Part shown: positions 41,637 to 49,629 of the stretch, one piece after another
Numbering within the stretch: the stretch's first letter is position 1
How the letters are laid out: every line of letters begins with the position of its first letter
Made by a program: the position numbers and the translations under genes
NCBI RefSeq assembly: GCF_048323695.1
Contig: NZ_JBLWFT010000001.1
Span: 62,001-126,000 of the forward strand
Source: Aquisalimonas sp007126095
GTDB taxonomy: Bacteria; Pseudomonadota; Gammaproteobacteria; Nitrococcales; Aquisalimonadaceae
Reading direction: 5' to 3'
Length of the DNA stretch: 64,000 nt
Notes under the pieces: model-generated
Databases searched by the model: none
Told to the model about the DNA's origin: nothing
The model's input: the letters and a program-made list of their open reading frames with translations, nothing else

Positions 41637-42658
41637 TGCCCGTTCACCACCATCGTGTCCGGGTAGAACGCCGCCCACGCGAACCACATGGCCTCGAAGC
41701 CGTTCACCGGCTCGAGGTGGTTCAGGGCGTCATGTTCGGGGCCGTCCTTGCCGAAGGTGACGTCATCCGGCACGTCCACGGGTTCATCGCCGCGGAAGAC
41801 CCAGGCCGTCCCCAGCCCGTCATCGTGGAGCACCAGTATGTGGTCGTCGCCGTGTTCCATCCGGATCGCACCCTCACTCGCCAGATGCCCCATGTCCACG
41901 GCCAAGGCCCCCGCGCCCGTGCGGAAGCCGAAAATCTCGTGCTTGTTCGGATACCGCTCGTCCTCGTGCTGGACCGGGAAGATGCGTTCGCTCTCCGGCA
42001 TGTAGTAGCCGGATAACGGGTTGTAGTCCCCGTACGGGTCGTGTCGGTAGTTGCGCACGTAGCCGGTATCGGTGGTGAGGACTTCGGTCTCGGGATGGCG
42101 TTCCCGCCATTGCGCCCAGGTGGTCCAGATGACCCGGAACTCGTCCAGACCGGCGCCCTTGTGCGGGCCGTTGATGGCCGCGCCCAGGATCTGCGGCCAG
42201 AAACTGCTGGTGTCGCGGTCGAACATGATCAGGTTGCTGTTCACCAGGCGGCCGGAGACGCCCAGCTCCACGTCGCCACGCTCGAACCCCAGGGCGGTGC
42301 CGGTCAGCGGGCAGTAGGTGATCGCCACATTGTCGCCGCCGACCGTGTCGTTGACGATCTCGTGCCACACCAGGATGCGCTGCGGGTAGGCGCGCGCCTC
42401 GCCGTTGCGGTGGACGCCGACCACCCGGTCGTCCGGTTCCAGATACTCCGCGCCGCGTGCTGTCGACCAGAATTCGGGGTCGTCAATGGACGGGATGCCG
42501 TCCTTGGATGGCCCACCCGAGAGCATGTCGGTCTCGTAGGTGGACAGTTCCATTGGCAGCAGCGCCGGGTCGGTGGTTGGCAGACCGTTGGCTCCATCCG
42601 CCAGCCCCGGTATGGCCAGCGTCAAGGCAGGAACGCACGCGAGGAATCGGTGATGCAT
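41633..42658 (-). CDS. Exported DUF3179 protein
   Basis: 341 aa with a signal peptide (MHHRFLACVPALTLAIPGLADG). The mature part has the DUF3179 pattern: YPQRILVWHEIVNDTVGG, ITYCPLTGTALGF, FDRDTSSFWPQILG and KHEIFGF. A single conserved Cys in YCPLTG and several His/Trp suggest a redox or metal role; the function is unknown. The start follows GAAGG. It is coupled by a 4-base overlap to the Cys-pair membrane protein. Confidence 0.8.
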   Translation of the reverse strand: MHHRFLACVPALTLAIPGLADGANGLPTTDPALLPMELSTYETDMLSGGPSKDGIPSIDDPEFWSTARGAEYLEPDDRVVGVHRNGEARAYPQRILVWHEIVNDTVGGDNVAITYCPLTGTALGFERGDVELGVSGRLVNSNLIMFDRDTSSFWPQILGAAINGPHKGAGLDEFRVIWTTWAQWRERHPETEVLTTDTGYVRNYRHDPYGDYNPLSGYYMPESERIFPVQHEDERYPNKHEIFGFRTGAGALAVDMGHLASEGAIRMEHGDDHILVLHDDGLGTAWVFRGDEPVDVPDDVTFGKDGPEHDALNHLEPVNGFEAMWFAWAAFYPDTMVVNGQ

Positions 42659-42782
42659 GATCGTGCACCTTCAACAGAGGCCTGATTACGCATGACACTG
42701 CCAATGGCCAATACCGGCAATAGGGAGTTTCACGGATGGACGCCGCGATGCCGGTTCCTCGGCGCACAACCGCGGGGGCGGC

Positions 42783-42806
42783 CGCGGGTCACTGAAGCGA
42801 CCCGCG
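42783..42806. other. Perfect hairpin in DUF3179/AhpD intergenic region
   Basis: CGCGGGTC (42783-42790) and GACCCGCG (42799-42806) with an 8-base loop, upstream of the AhpD-like promoter and of the divergent DUF3179 gene. Could be an operator for both; no regulator gene is adjacent. Confidence 0.4.
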
Positions 42807-42831
42807 TCGGCCGGTCCGTAGAAACGCGTAA

Positions 42832-42860
42832 TTGTCGGGGAGGCGTGCCGGGTCTATTAT
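42832..42860 (+). promoter_or_regulatory. Sigma-70 promoter of AhpD-like gene
   Basis: TTGTCG (42832-42837), a 17-base spacer and TATTAT (42855-42860), followed 20 bases later by AGGAGAGAG and the start codon. Confidence 0.65.
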
Positions 42861-42891
42861 GGACTTTTCGGTCTTAAACTAGGAGAGAGTC

Positions 42892-43452
42892 ATGAGCGCT
42901 CCGTATCAGACCAGTCTGGATCTCAGGGCGCCGGAGACGGCCGAGGGCGATGCCGCCAAGGGCCTGAAAGACGCAAAGGAAGCACTCGGCTTCGTGCCGA
43001 ACATGTATGGCGCCATGGCGAACTCGCCGGGCGTGCTGACGACCTATCAGCACGGCTACGCGAAACTGCGCCAGGAATCCGGGTTTTCGGCACAGGAACA
43101 GGAAGTTGTCTTTCTCACCATCAGTGTCGCCAACGACTGCGGGTACTGCCGGGCGGCCCATGGCACCATTGCCGACAACATGTCCAAGGTGCCCCGGGAA
43201 GTGACCGACGCCATCCTTGCCGGCAAACCGGCGCCGGACGACAAACTCGGTGCCCTGCAGCGTTTCGTGCAGGTGATGTTCGACACGCGCGGCAAGCCCG
43301 AGCCGTCGGACGTTGAGGCCTTCAAGGTCGCCGGGTTCAGTGAGCGGCATGTGCTCGAGGTCATTCTTGCTCTGGCGGTGAAGACCCTGAGCAACTATAC
43401 CAACCACATCTTCCACACCACGGTGGATGATGCCTTCGCCGGCCGTAGCTGA
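42892..43452 (+). CDS. AhpD-like carboxymuconolactone decarboxylase family protein
   Basis: 186 aa. The catalytic motif of alkylhydroperoxidase-like proteins is intact: E-x-x-F...ANDCGYCRAAHG, giving CxxC plus His (about residues 84-90). These proteins reduce peroxides or act as thiol oxidoreductases with electrons from a lipoyl or thioredoxin-like partner. The remaining all-helical fold matches the family. Monocistronic, with strong promoter and AGGAGAGAG site. Confidence 0.88.
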   Translation: MSAPYQTSLDLRAPETAEGDAAKGLKDAKEALGFVPNMYGAMANSPGVLTTYQHGYAKLRQESGFSAQEQEVVFLTISVANDCGYCRAAHGTIADNMSKVPREVTDAILAGKPAPDDKLGALQRFVQVMFDTRGKPEPSDVEAFKVAGFSERHVLEVILALAVKTLSNYTNHIFHTTVDDAFAGRS

Positions 43453-43592
43453 ACCGGCGTGACGCCACAGGCCGTCACCGGAAAGTGGCGGCCGTTCTCC
43501 CCCCGCCGCGCTTTGCGGTTTTCCCCAATGTGTCAGGCCGGCGTGGGCCGGTTAGGGTAGCGCCGTACCCCTGAATGTATGGAGGCAAGACG

Positions 43593-44243
43593 ATGGTGTG
43601 GCTCATCGGTTCTGCGCGTGCGGTCGCTGTCGGCATGGCGGTGGCGGCGACGGCCGTCTCTGCGGACGAAAGGCGGTTTACCCCGTCGGATATCCTCGAG
43701 TGGGATCGCCATTCGTTCGAGGGTGACACCACCTATGAACTCGTCGAAGTGGACGGTCGCCAGGCCATTCACGCCCGGTGCACCGATGCGACGGCCTCCG
43801 GGCTGTTTCTGGACGAGTCCGTGGATCTGGACAAGACGCCCATCGTCGAATGGGAATGGCGGGTGGACGAGACGTTCAGTGGCATTGACGAAACCGTCCG
43901 TGCCGGCGATGACTACCCCGCGCGCCTTTACGCCGTGGACGAGCACAGCGTGCTGCGCTGGCGCACCCGTGCGCTCAACTACGTCTGGGCAAGCGAGATG
44001 GCGCAGGGCACCGACTGGGAGAATGCCTATGCGTCCCAGGCGCGCATGATCGCCCTGCAGTCCGGCCCCCCGGAGGAGAGCGGGCGGTGGGTAACCGAGC
44101 GCCGCAACCTGCGTGACGATTTCTGGACCTACCACGACCGCGAGCCCGACACCGTCGATGCTCTGGCAATCATGACCGACTGTGACGACGTGGGGGAGCC
44201 CATCGAGGCGTGGTACGGGGAAATCCGCCTGCTGCCGGAGTGA
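43593..44243 (+). CDS. Exported DUF3047 protein
   Basis: 216 aa with signal peptide (AVGMAVAATAVSADE). Conserved features of DUF3047: WDRHSFEGDTTYELVEVDG near the start, IVEWEWRVDETF, DDYPARLYAV, and LNYVWASEM. It is beta-rich and acidic, probably periplasmic. ATG 43593 was chosen over ATG 43575 because GGAGG lies 7 bases before it. No operon partner is obvious; the TVP38-like gene follows 84 bases later. Confidence 0.78.
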   Translation: MVWLIGSARAVAVGMAVAATAVSADERRFTPSDILEWDRHSFEGDTTYELVEVDGRQAIHARCTDATASGLFLDESVDLDKTPIVEWEWRVDETFSGIDETVRAGDDYPARLYAVDEHSVLRWRTRALNYVWASEMAQGTDWENAYASQARMIALQSGPPEESGRWVTERRNLRDDFWTYHDREPDTVDALAIMTDCDDVGEPIEAWYGEIRLLPE

Positions 44244-44327
44244 TTCGGGTACGGTAATTACGAATGTTGTTCACCGCCGCGCGCGGGCACACTCACGGCG
44301 TATCCATACTCGACAGGGCTGCTCGAC

Positions 44328-45059
44328 ATGGCAGGAAACGGAAAACTCATCATGCGCATCGCGCTCGGCCTGGCTGTGGCCGGGCTGCTGATCGTCGGCT
44401 ATCAGTTCCGGGGCGAGCTGAGCCCGGGCATGCTGCAGCGTCGCCTGGACGACCTCGGCATGATGGCGCCGTTCGCCTTCATGGCGGCCTATGCGGTTGC
44501 AACGGTGGCTTTCCTGCCCGGCCTGGTCTTTACCATTGCCGGTGGCGTGCTCTTCGGGCCGATTTTCGGCACCGTCTACAGCCTCCTGGGGGCAACGGTC
44601 GGTGCGATGCTGGCGTTCCTGGTGGCACGCTATGCCGCCTCGGATCTGGTGGCTGCCTACACCGGCGGGCGGCTGAAGAAACTGATCGTCGGCGTGGAGC
44701 GCGAGGGCTGGCGGTTCGTGGCGTTCACGCGGCTGGTGCCGATCTTTCCGTTCAACCTGCTCAACTATGCTCTCGGGCTGACCCGCATCGGGTTCGTGCC
44801 CTACGCCATTGCCACCTTCATCTGCATGGCCCCCGGCGCCTTCGCCTATACCTGGATCGGGCATGCGGGTGCCGAAACGGTGGCCGGCGGGCGCAGCGGC
44901 ATCAACGCGGTGCTGATCGCCCTCGGCCTGCTGGCCGCGGTGATCTTCCTGCCGCGACTGATCAGGCGATTCAAGAATGATCCGACCCTGGATGTCGAAG
45001 CGGCGTCGGACTCGGCCACAGCGACAGCGGGTGAGCAGAACAATGACCGAAACGTTTGA
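44328..45059 (+). CDS. TVP38/TMEM64 (VTT/DedA-related) membrane protein
   Basis: 243 aa. Membrane protein of the VTT group: AFMAAYAVATVAFLPGLVFTIAGGVLFGPIFG then a core with F-T-R-L-V-P-I-F-P-F-N-L-L-N-Y, the conserved reentrant region. These proteins are linked to lipid scrambling or membrane homeostasis. The C-terminal tail is soluble. The last 17 bases overlap the flavoprotein gene; pairing of TVP38-like and MerA-like genes is seen in other bacteria. Confidence 0.85.
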   Translation: MAGNGKLIMRIALGLAVAGLLIVGYQFRGELSPGMLQRRLDDLGMMAPFAFMAAYAVATVAFLPGLVFTIAGGVLFGPIFGTVYSLLGATVGAMLAFLVARYAASDLVAAYTGGRLKKLIVGVEREGWRFVAFTRLVPIFPFNLLNYALGLTRIGFVPYAIATFICMAPGAFAYTWIGHAGAETVAGGRSGINAVLIALGLLAAVIFLPRLIRRFKNDPTLDVEAASDSATATAGEQNNDRNV

Positions 45060-46467
45060 TCTGGTTGTCATTGGGGGCGGCGTCGGTGGTCTTGTGACCG
45101 CCAGCGTCGCAGGGCAGCTCGGGCTCAGTGTGGCGCTGGTGGAGCGGGGCGACAATCTCGGAGGTGATTGCCTTCACTACGGTTGTGTGCCGAGCAAGAC
45201 CTTGATCCGCTCTGCGGAAGTTGCCCACCTCGCTGGTGATGCGACGCGTTTCGGCGTCAATGCGTCCATAGGGCCCACCGATCTCGGTGCGGTCATGGAT
45301 CGTGTCGCGAGCGTGGTGGCGGGTATACAGGCGCATGACGACCCGGACCGGTTCCGTTCGTACGGAGTGGATGTGATCTTCGGTGAAGGGCGATTCGTGG
45401 ATGCTCACACCGTTGCCGTCGGTGACCGGAGCCTGCGTGGGCGACGCATTCTGGTTGCCACCGGATCGCGCCCCGCCATGCCGCCGGTACCTGGGCTCGC
45501 CGAAGCCGACTACTGGACCAACGAGACCGTCTTCCGGCAGCGTGAGCTCCCGGCACGGCTCGCCGTGCTCGGCGGTGGCCCCATCGGACTGGAACTCGCC
45601 CAGTCGTTCTCCCGCCTGGGCAGTCAGGTCACCGTCCTGGAGATGGCGGATCGTATCCTTGCGCGGGAAGATCCAGAGATCACGGCGGAACTCGAGCGCG
45701 TGCTTGCCGACGAAGGCCTGGACATGCGCACGGGTACCGCCGTCACCTCCGTGGCCCGGCACGGGGGTGGCTATCGACTGACCTGTCGCAAGGGCGATGA
45801 CGACCAGACCGTCGACGTGGACAGAATTCTGGTGGCGGCGGGCCGCCAGCCCAACACCGATACGCTGGCGCTTGAGAACGCCGGCGTTCAGGTGGAGAAG
45901 AGCGGCATCATCGTGGATGCGCGCATGCGCACCAACGTGAAGCACATCTTCGCGGTGGGCGACGTGTGCGGCCCGTACCCTTTTACCCACGTGGCCGAGT
46001 ATCAGGCCGGCGTGGTGATTGCCAACGTGGTCTTCCGGCTGCCGAAAAGGGCCGATTACCGCGTGATCCCCTGGGTGACCTATACCGCGCCTGAACTGGC
46101 ACATGTCGGCCTCACCGAAGCGGCAGCACGGGAGCAGGGGTATGATATACAGATTGCGCGGTTTCGCTTCGGCGATGTGGACCGTGCGCTGGCCGAAGGC
46201 AATACGACGGGGCTGCTCAAGATGGTGATCCACCGTGGCCGGATCCTGGGCGCATCCATCCTCGGGCCCCATGCGGGCGAGCTGGTCCACGAGCTGGTGC
46301 TGGCCATGCAGGCGCGGATCAAGGTCAAGCACCTCTCCGGTGCCGTGCACGCCTATCCGACGCTAGCCCAGATCCATCGCCGTGCGGTGAATACGCTCTA
46401 TGCGGATCGGCTCTATTCCCCCATGACGCGCCGCGTGGTGGGCTGGATTCAGCGGCTGGTGCCGTGA
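45043..46467 (+). CDS. MerA-like pyridine nucleotide-disulfide oxidoreductase
   Basis: 474 aa. FAD site VVIGGGVGGL, redox disulfide GGDCLHYGCVPSKT, NAD(P) site AVLGGGPIGLELAQ, second FAD motif IFAVGDVCG and the dimerisation domain with HAYPTLAQIHRRA. It lacks the N-terminal metal-binding domain and the C-terminal Cys pair of true mercuric reductase, so Hg(II) reduction is unlikely; it is an uncharacterised member of the dihydrolipoamide dehydrogenase family. It overlaps the genes on both sides, so it belongs to the TVP38-to-zinc-ribbon operon. Confidence 0.88.
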   Translation: MTETFDLVVIGGGVGGLVTASVAGQLGLSVALVERGDNLGGDCLHYGCVPSKTLIRSAEVAHLAGDATRFGVNASIGPTDLGAVMDRVASVVAGIQAHDDPDRFRSYGVDVIFGEGRFVDAHTVAVGDRSLRGRRILVATGSRPAMPPVPGLAEADYWTNETVFRQRELPARLAVLGGGPIGLELAQSFSRLGSQVTVLEMADRILAREDPEITAELERVLADEGLDMRTGTAVTSVARHGGGYRLTCRKGDDDQTVDVDRILVAAGRQPNTDTLALENAGVQVEKSGIIVDARMRTNVKHIFAVGDVCGPYPFTHVAEYQAGVVIANVVFRLPKRADYRVIPWVTYTAPELAHVGLTEAAAREQGYDIQIARFRFGDVDRALAEGNTTGLLKMVIHRGRILGASILGPHAGELVHELVLAMQARIKVKHLSGAVHAYPTLAQIHRRAVNTLYADRLYSPMTRRVVGWIQRLVP

Positions 46468-46511
46468 GCGCCACGGCCCGCCGTGGTGCCAGGTGCCGGG
46501 AGGTGGTCGCC

Positions 46512-48137
46512 ATGCAGGCGGCAGGGGTCGTGAGCGAGGTGCGCTCGCACGCGGGCAGGGGCCTCGCTCCCCACGTGTTGACGTTCGTCGGGTACCTGGC
46601 TCTGGCGTTCTGGGCGTCACAGTACACGTTCGACGCCTCCGGCGTGCCGCTGATCTGGCCGGCCGTTGGGCTGGCGATGGCGGTCATCTGGCGCTTCGGA
46701 TACGCCCTCGCTGTAACCGTTGTGGCGGCTGCTCTGGTTGCCCACGTGTCTCTTGGCGCGGCCGTCGCGGACGGCCTGTCGCTGGCCCTGGGTGATGGCG
46801 CCAGCGCTGTCATCGGAGCGGCGTTGCTGCGGTTTCTCGGGTTGCGGGGCGATCTGGCCTCGTTGTCGGAGCTGTACAAGCTGGTGGGCGTGGGCGTCGG
46901 GGTGACGGCGCTGGCGAGCGGCACGTCCGGGGCGCTGGTTGCCGTGGGGTTGTCCGGCGATCTCCTTGGCACCGTGCTTCTGTGCTGGCTGGCCGACACC
47001 ATGGGTGTGGTGCTGATTGCGCCGTTGGTGGTCAGTCTGCACATCCGCCCGCTGCCCGTGCATCAGACCCTGGGCGTTGTGGCAGCCTTGGTTCTGGTTC
47101 CTCTGGTGACGTTCTTCATCTATGCGAGCTGGATTCCACAACCCATCAGTCTGCCGTTGTCGTACGCAGTGTTCCCCCTGGTCATGCTGGTCGCCCTGAC
47201 GCTGCCGCCCTGGGTGGTCATGGCAACGGTTGCGCTAACCAGCGCCGTGGCGATCCACTGCACGGGCATGAACAAGGGGCCGTTTGCCAACATGGGCATG
47301 GCGCCGGACCTGCTCTCCCTGCACGCGCAGCTTGCCATGCTGGTGGCCACCGGCATGGTGCTGGCCGCAATCCGCGCCGAGCGCATGGCGGCGGAGGCAC
47401 AGGCTCATGAGCACCTGCAGGCGCTGGCGCGGGCCGGGCGCATCAACGCCATGAGTACGCTGGCGACAGGTATCGCCCATGAGATCAACCAGCCCTTGTG
47501 CGCCTTGAGCAGTTATGCCCAGGGGACGAACCGCATGCTGGCCCGTGGAGCGACACCCGAGCAGCTTCGCGAGCCACTGGAGCGCATCGTGGCGACGGCT
47601 GACCGTGCGTCCGACATCGTTCGCCGCACGCGGCGGTTCCTGGCGCGGGGCGAGTCGGAGACGGGACCGGCAGACATCAACGTGCTGGTGATGGAAGCGG
47701 TGGAGTTGTTGCGCCCGGAGTTCCGCCGGCGAATGGTTGAACTCCGCCTCAGGCTGTCCGAGCAGGAAGTGCCGGTATCGGTGGACTGGCTCGGGGTTCA
47801 GCAGGTCGTGGTCAATCTCGTGCAGAATGCGCTGGAGGCAGTGGACGAAGGGGGTAACACGGTGCAGCGCTGGGTAACCTTGCGCACCACGGCCAATGGT
47901 GAAGCCGGGACCGCAGTGCTGTCGGTGATCGACGGTGGCCCCGGGCTTGCGGATCCCGGGGACGGATCGCTGTTCGAGCCATTTGCAACCCGGCGGCGTG
48001 GTGGCACCGGTCTCGGGCTTGCCATCGCCCGGTCCATCATTGAGGCGGACCACGGCCGGATCAGCGTGTCCAATGAACCAGGGGCGGGTGCCCACTTCCG
48101 TGTGACACTGCCGCTGTACCGTGGGGGCGAAGAGTGA
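46512..48137 (+). CDS. MASE1-type sensor histidine kinase
   Basis: 541 aa. The N-terminal half (about 25-280) has eight or so membrane segments in the MASE1 pattern (VPLIWPAVGLAMAVIWRFG). The kinase domain has the H box GIAHEINQPLCALSSYAQG, N box VVNLVQNALEAVDEGG, G1 SVIDGGPGL and G2 GGTGLGLAIARSIIEADHG. The signal sensed by MASE1 is unknown. ATG 46512 follows GGGAGG; an upstream GTG at 46464 overlaps the flavoprotein stop. It is coupled by GTGA to its response regulator. Confidence 0.88.
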   Translation: MQAAGVVSEVRSHAGRGLAPHVLTFVGYLALAFWASQYTFDASGVPLIWPAVGLAMAVIWRFGYALAVTVVAAALVAHVSLGAAVADGLSLALGDGASAVIGAALLRFLGLRGDLASLSELYKLVGVGVGVTALASGTSGALVAVGLSGDLLGTVLLCWLADTMGVVLIAPLVVSLHIRPLPVHQTLGVVAALVLVPLVTFFIYASWIPQPISLPLSYAVFPLVMLVALTLPPWVVMATVALTSAVAIHCTGMNKGPFANMGMAPDLLSLHAQLAMLVATGMVLAAIRAERMAAEAQAHEHLQALARAGRINAMSTLATGIAHEINQPLCALSSYAQGTNRMLARGATPEQLREPLERIVATADRASDIVRRTRRFLARGESETGPADINVLVMEAVELLRPEFRRRMVELRLRLSEQEVPVSVDWLGVQQVVVNLVQNALEAVDEGGNTVQRWVTLRTTANGEAGTAVLSVIDGGPGLADPGDGSLFEPFATRRRGGTGLGLAIARSIIEADHGRISVSNEPGAGAHFRVTLPLYRGGEE

Positions 48138-48772
48138 GTGCACCCGACGGCCAGGAACCCTTGATCTACGTGGTCGATGACGACGCGGATGTCCGTGACG
48201 CCATCGCGTTTCTGCTCGAGAGCGATGGGTTGAGCGCCGGCGTTTTCGCGGAGCCCGATGCGTTACTTGGCGAAGTCAGCGGGCGCAGCCGGGGCTGCCT
48301 CGTCCTCGATGTGCGCCTGCCGGAGATGGACGGCTTGCAGTTGCTGGAGGCGCTGCATGCGCGCGGCGTGACCATGCCGGTGGTCTTCATCTCCGGTCAT
48401 GGCGACATCCCCCTGGCTGTCCGTGCGGTGCAGGCGGGAGCGCTGGACTTTCTGGAGAAACCCTTCCGCGACGAGGTCCTGCTGGAGAAAGTCAGAGCCG
48501 GACTCGCCATGGATGCGCGCCAGTCGGAGCAGGCCCGGGAGCGCGCTGCCATTGACGAGCGTCTGGAACAGCTCACGCCCCGGGAGAAAGAGGTGATGGA
48601 GGGCATGCTCGCGGGCAAACTGAACAAGCTCATCGCCGACGATCTGGGCGTGAGTGTGCGCACTGTGGAGGTACATCGTGCGCACGTGCTGGCGAAGATC
48701 GGGGCGCGTAACAGTTCCGATATGGTTCGTATGGTTCTGTCCAGCTCGCACTACAACGATTGGCTTGCATGA
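48134..48772 (+). CDS. FixJ/TodT-type response regulator
   Basis: 212 aa. Receiver domain with YVVDDDADVRDAI, phosphoacceptor Asp in LVLDVRLPEMDG (about residue 57), ISGHGDIPLAVRAVQAGALDFLEKPF. The C-terminal LuxR-type HTH reads LTPREKEVMEGMLAGKLNKLIADDLGVSVRTVEVHRAHV. It begins with GTG overlapping the kinase stop and is the evident partner of that kinase. Targets are unknown; the operon itself is a candidate. Confidence 0.92.
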   Translation: MSAPDGQEPLIYVVDDDADVRDAIAFLLESDGLSAGVFAEPDALLGEVSGRSRGCLVLDVRLPEMDGLQLLEALHARGVTMPVVFISGHGDIPLAVRAVQAGALDFLEKPFRDEVLLEKVRAGLAMDARQSEQARERAAIDERLEQLTPREKEVMEGMLAGKLNKLIADDLGVSVRTVEVHRAHVLAKIGARNSSDMVRMVLSSSHYNDWLA

Positions 48773-49089
48773 TGTGGCATGACCATTCACGTCTTGTGAA
48801 CCGCATGCTGGCGCCTGCCGGCATTCTGTTGATACTGGGGACGGTGCTCGGGGTGACCGGCTACCTGCTGATGCCGGACCCGGAGACGCTGTCCCTGCCC
48901 GCTGTCCTGTTTTCGGGTGCCGGTTTCGTGCTTGCCGTCGCGTCCGCAGTGGAGGCTGTGCGCGCGCTGTTGACCTACAGGCGATGGCTTGGGGGGCGCG
49001 AGCTCATCTGTGACCGCTGTGGCGGGCCTCTGATCGCACCCTACCTGGCGTTGATGCCGTACCGTTGCGTTCGCGACGCTCGCCACTGA
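48769..49089 (+). CDS. Small two-TM protein with zinc-ribbon-like tail
   Basis: 106 aa. Two membrane segments (about 15-35 and 45-68), then a soluble tail ICDRCGGPLIAPYLALMPYRCVRD with three Cys (CxxC and a distal Cys), resembling half a zinc ribbon. No family recognised. ATG 48769 overlaps the regulator stop as ATGA, so it is the last coupled gene of the five-gene operon; it might be an accessory of the two-component system. Confidence 0.6.
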   Translation: MMWHDHSRLVNRMLAPAGILLILGTVLGVTGYLLMPDPETLSLPAVLFSGAGFVLAVASAVEAVRALLTYRRWLGGRELICDRCGGPLIAPYLALMPYRCVRDARH

Positions 49090-49099
49090 TCCGGTGCGG

Positions 49100-49465
49100 T
49101 CAGTCGTCCAATCCCACCATATTGCGGAAGGTCTCCTCGTCCAGCACGATGCTGCCGTGGCCGTCCACCTCGTAGCAGGTCAGGGTCTCGCCGCGGCCGG
49201 CGGCGCGCGACGCGGGATCGACGCGGGCCGTGACGATGCGGTAGCCGATGCCGTCGTGTTCGCCGTCCTCGACGCTGGAGCGGTCTTCATCCAGCACCAG
49301 ATCGATGTCGTAGATCTGCCCCAGGGCGATGTCAGGGCGCTCCCGGTGCTGATCCACACAGCTGGCGTAAGGCTCGGGCATGCGGTTGAAACTGGCGATC
49401 ACCACGAACACCAGTGCAATCAGCACGGCAGCCGCGAAGACGATGAAACCCGTCACCCGCATCAT
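49100..49465 (-). CDS. Small membrane-anchored hypothetical protein
   Basis: 121 aa. One N-terminal membrane segment (FIVFAAAVLIALVFVVIASF) and an acidic extracytoplasmic domain with two Cys (ASCVDQH and LTCYEVDGHG) that could form a disulfide. Not recognised. The first of two ATGs (49465) follows AGGGGA. Convergent with the zinc-ribbon gene and divergent from the SpmAB fusion. Confidence 0.6.
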   Translation of the reverse strand: MMRVTGFIVFAAAVLIALVFVVIASFNRMPEPYASCVDQHRERPDIALGQIYDIDLVLDEDRSSVEDGEHDGIGYRIVTARVDPASRAAGRGETLTCYEVDGHGSIVLDEETFRNMVGLDD

Positions 49466-49629
49466 GCGTCGATTCCCCTCTGCTATCTGGATGGGTCGGA
49501 CATTCGAAGAGCGCATAGGATGAACGCAACTGGCGGCCCGGTCCACCCCTGCGCCCCGGCGGGCTTGACCGCGCGGGCATGGCGGCTGAGAGTGCCGTGT
49601 CCGCCTTGCCGTGGCGATGGAGAGCGCCC

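Noticed and set aside
45043..46467. True mercuric reductase (merA)
   Set aside because: No N-terminal metal-binding domain, no C-terminal Cys pair, and no other mer genes nearby.
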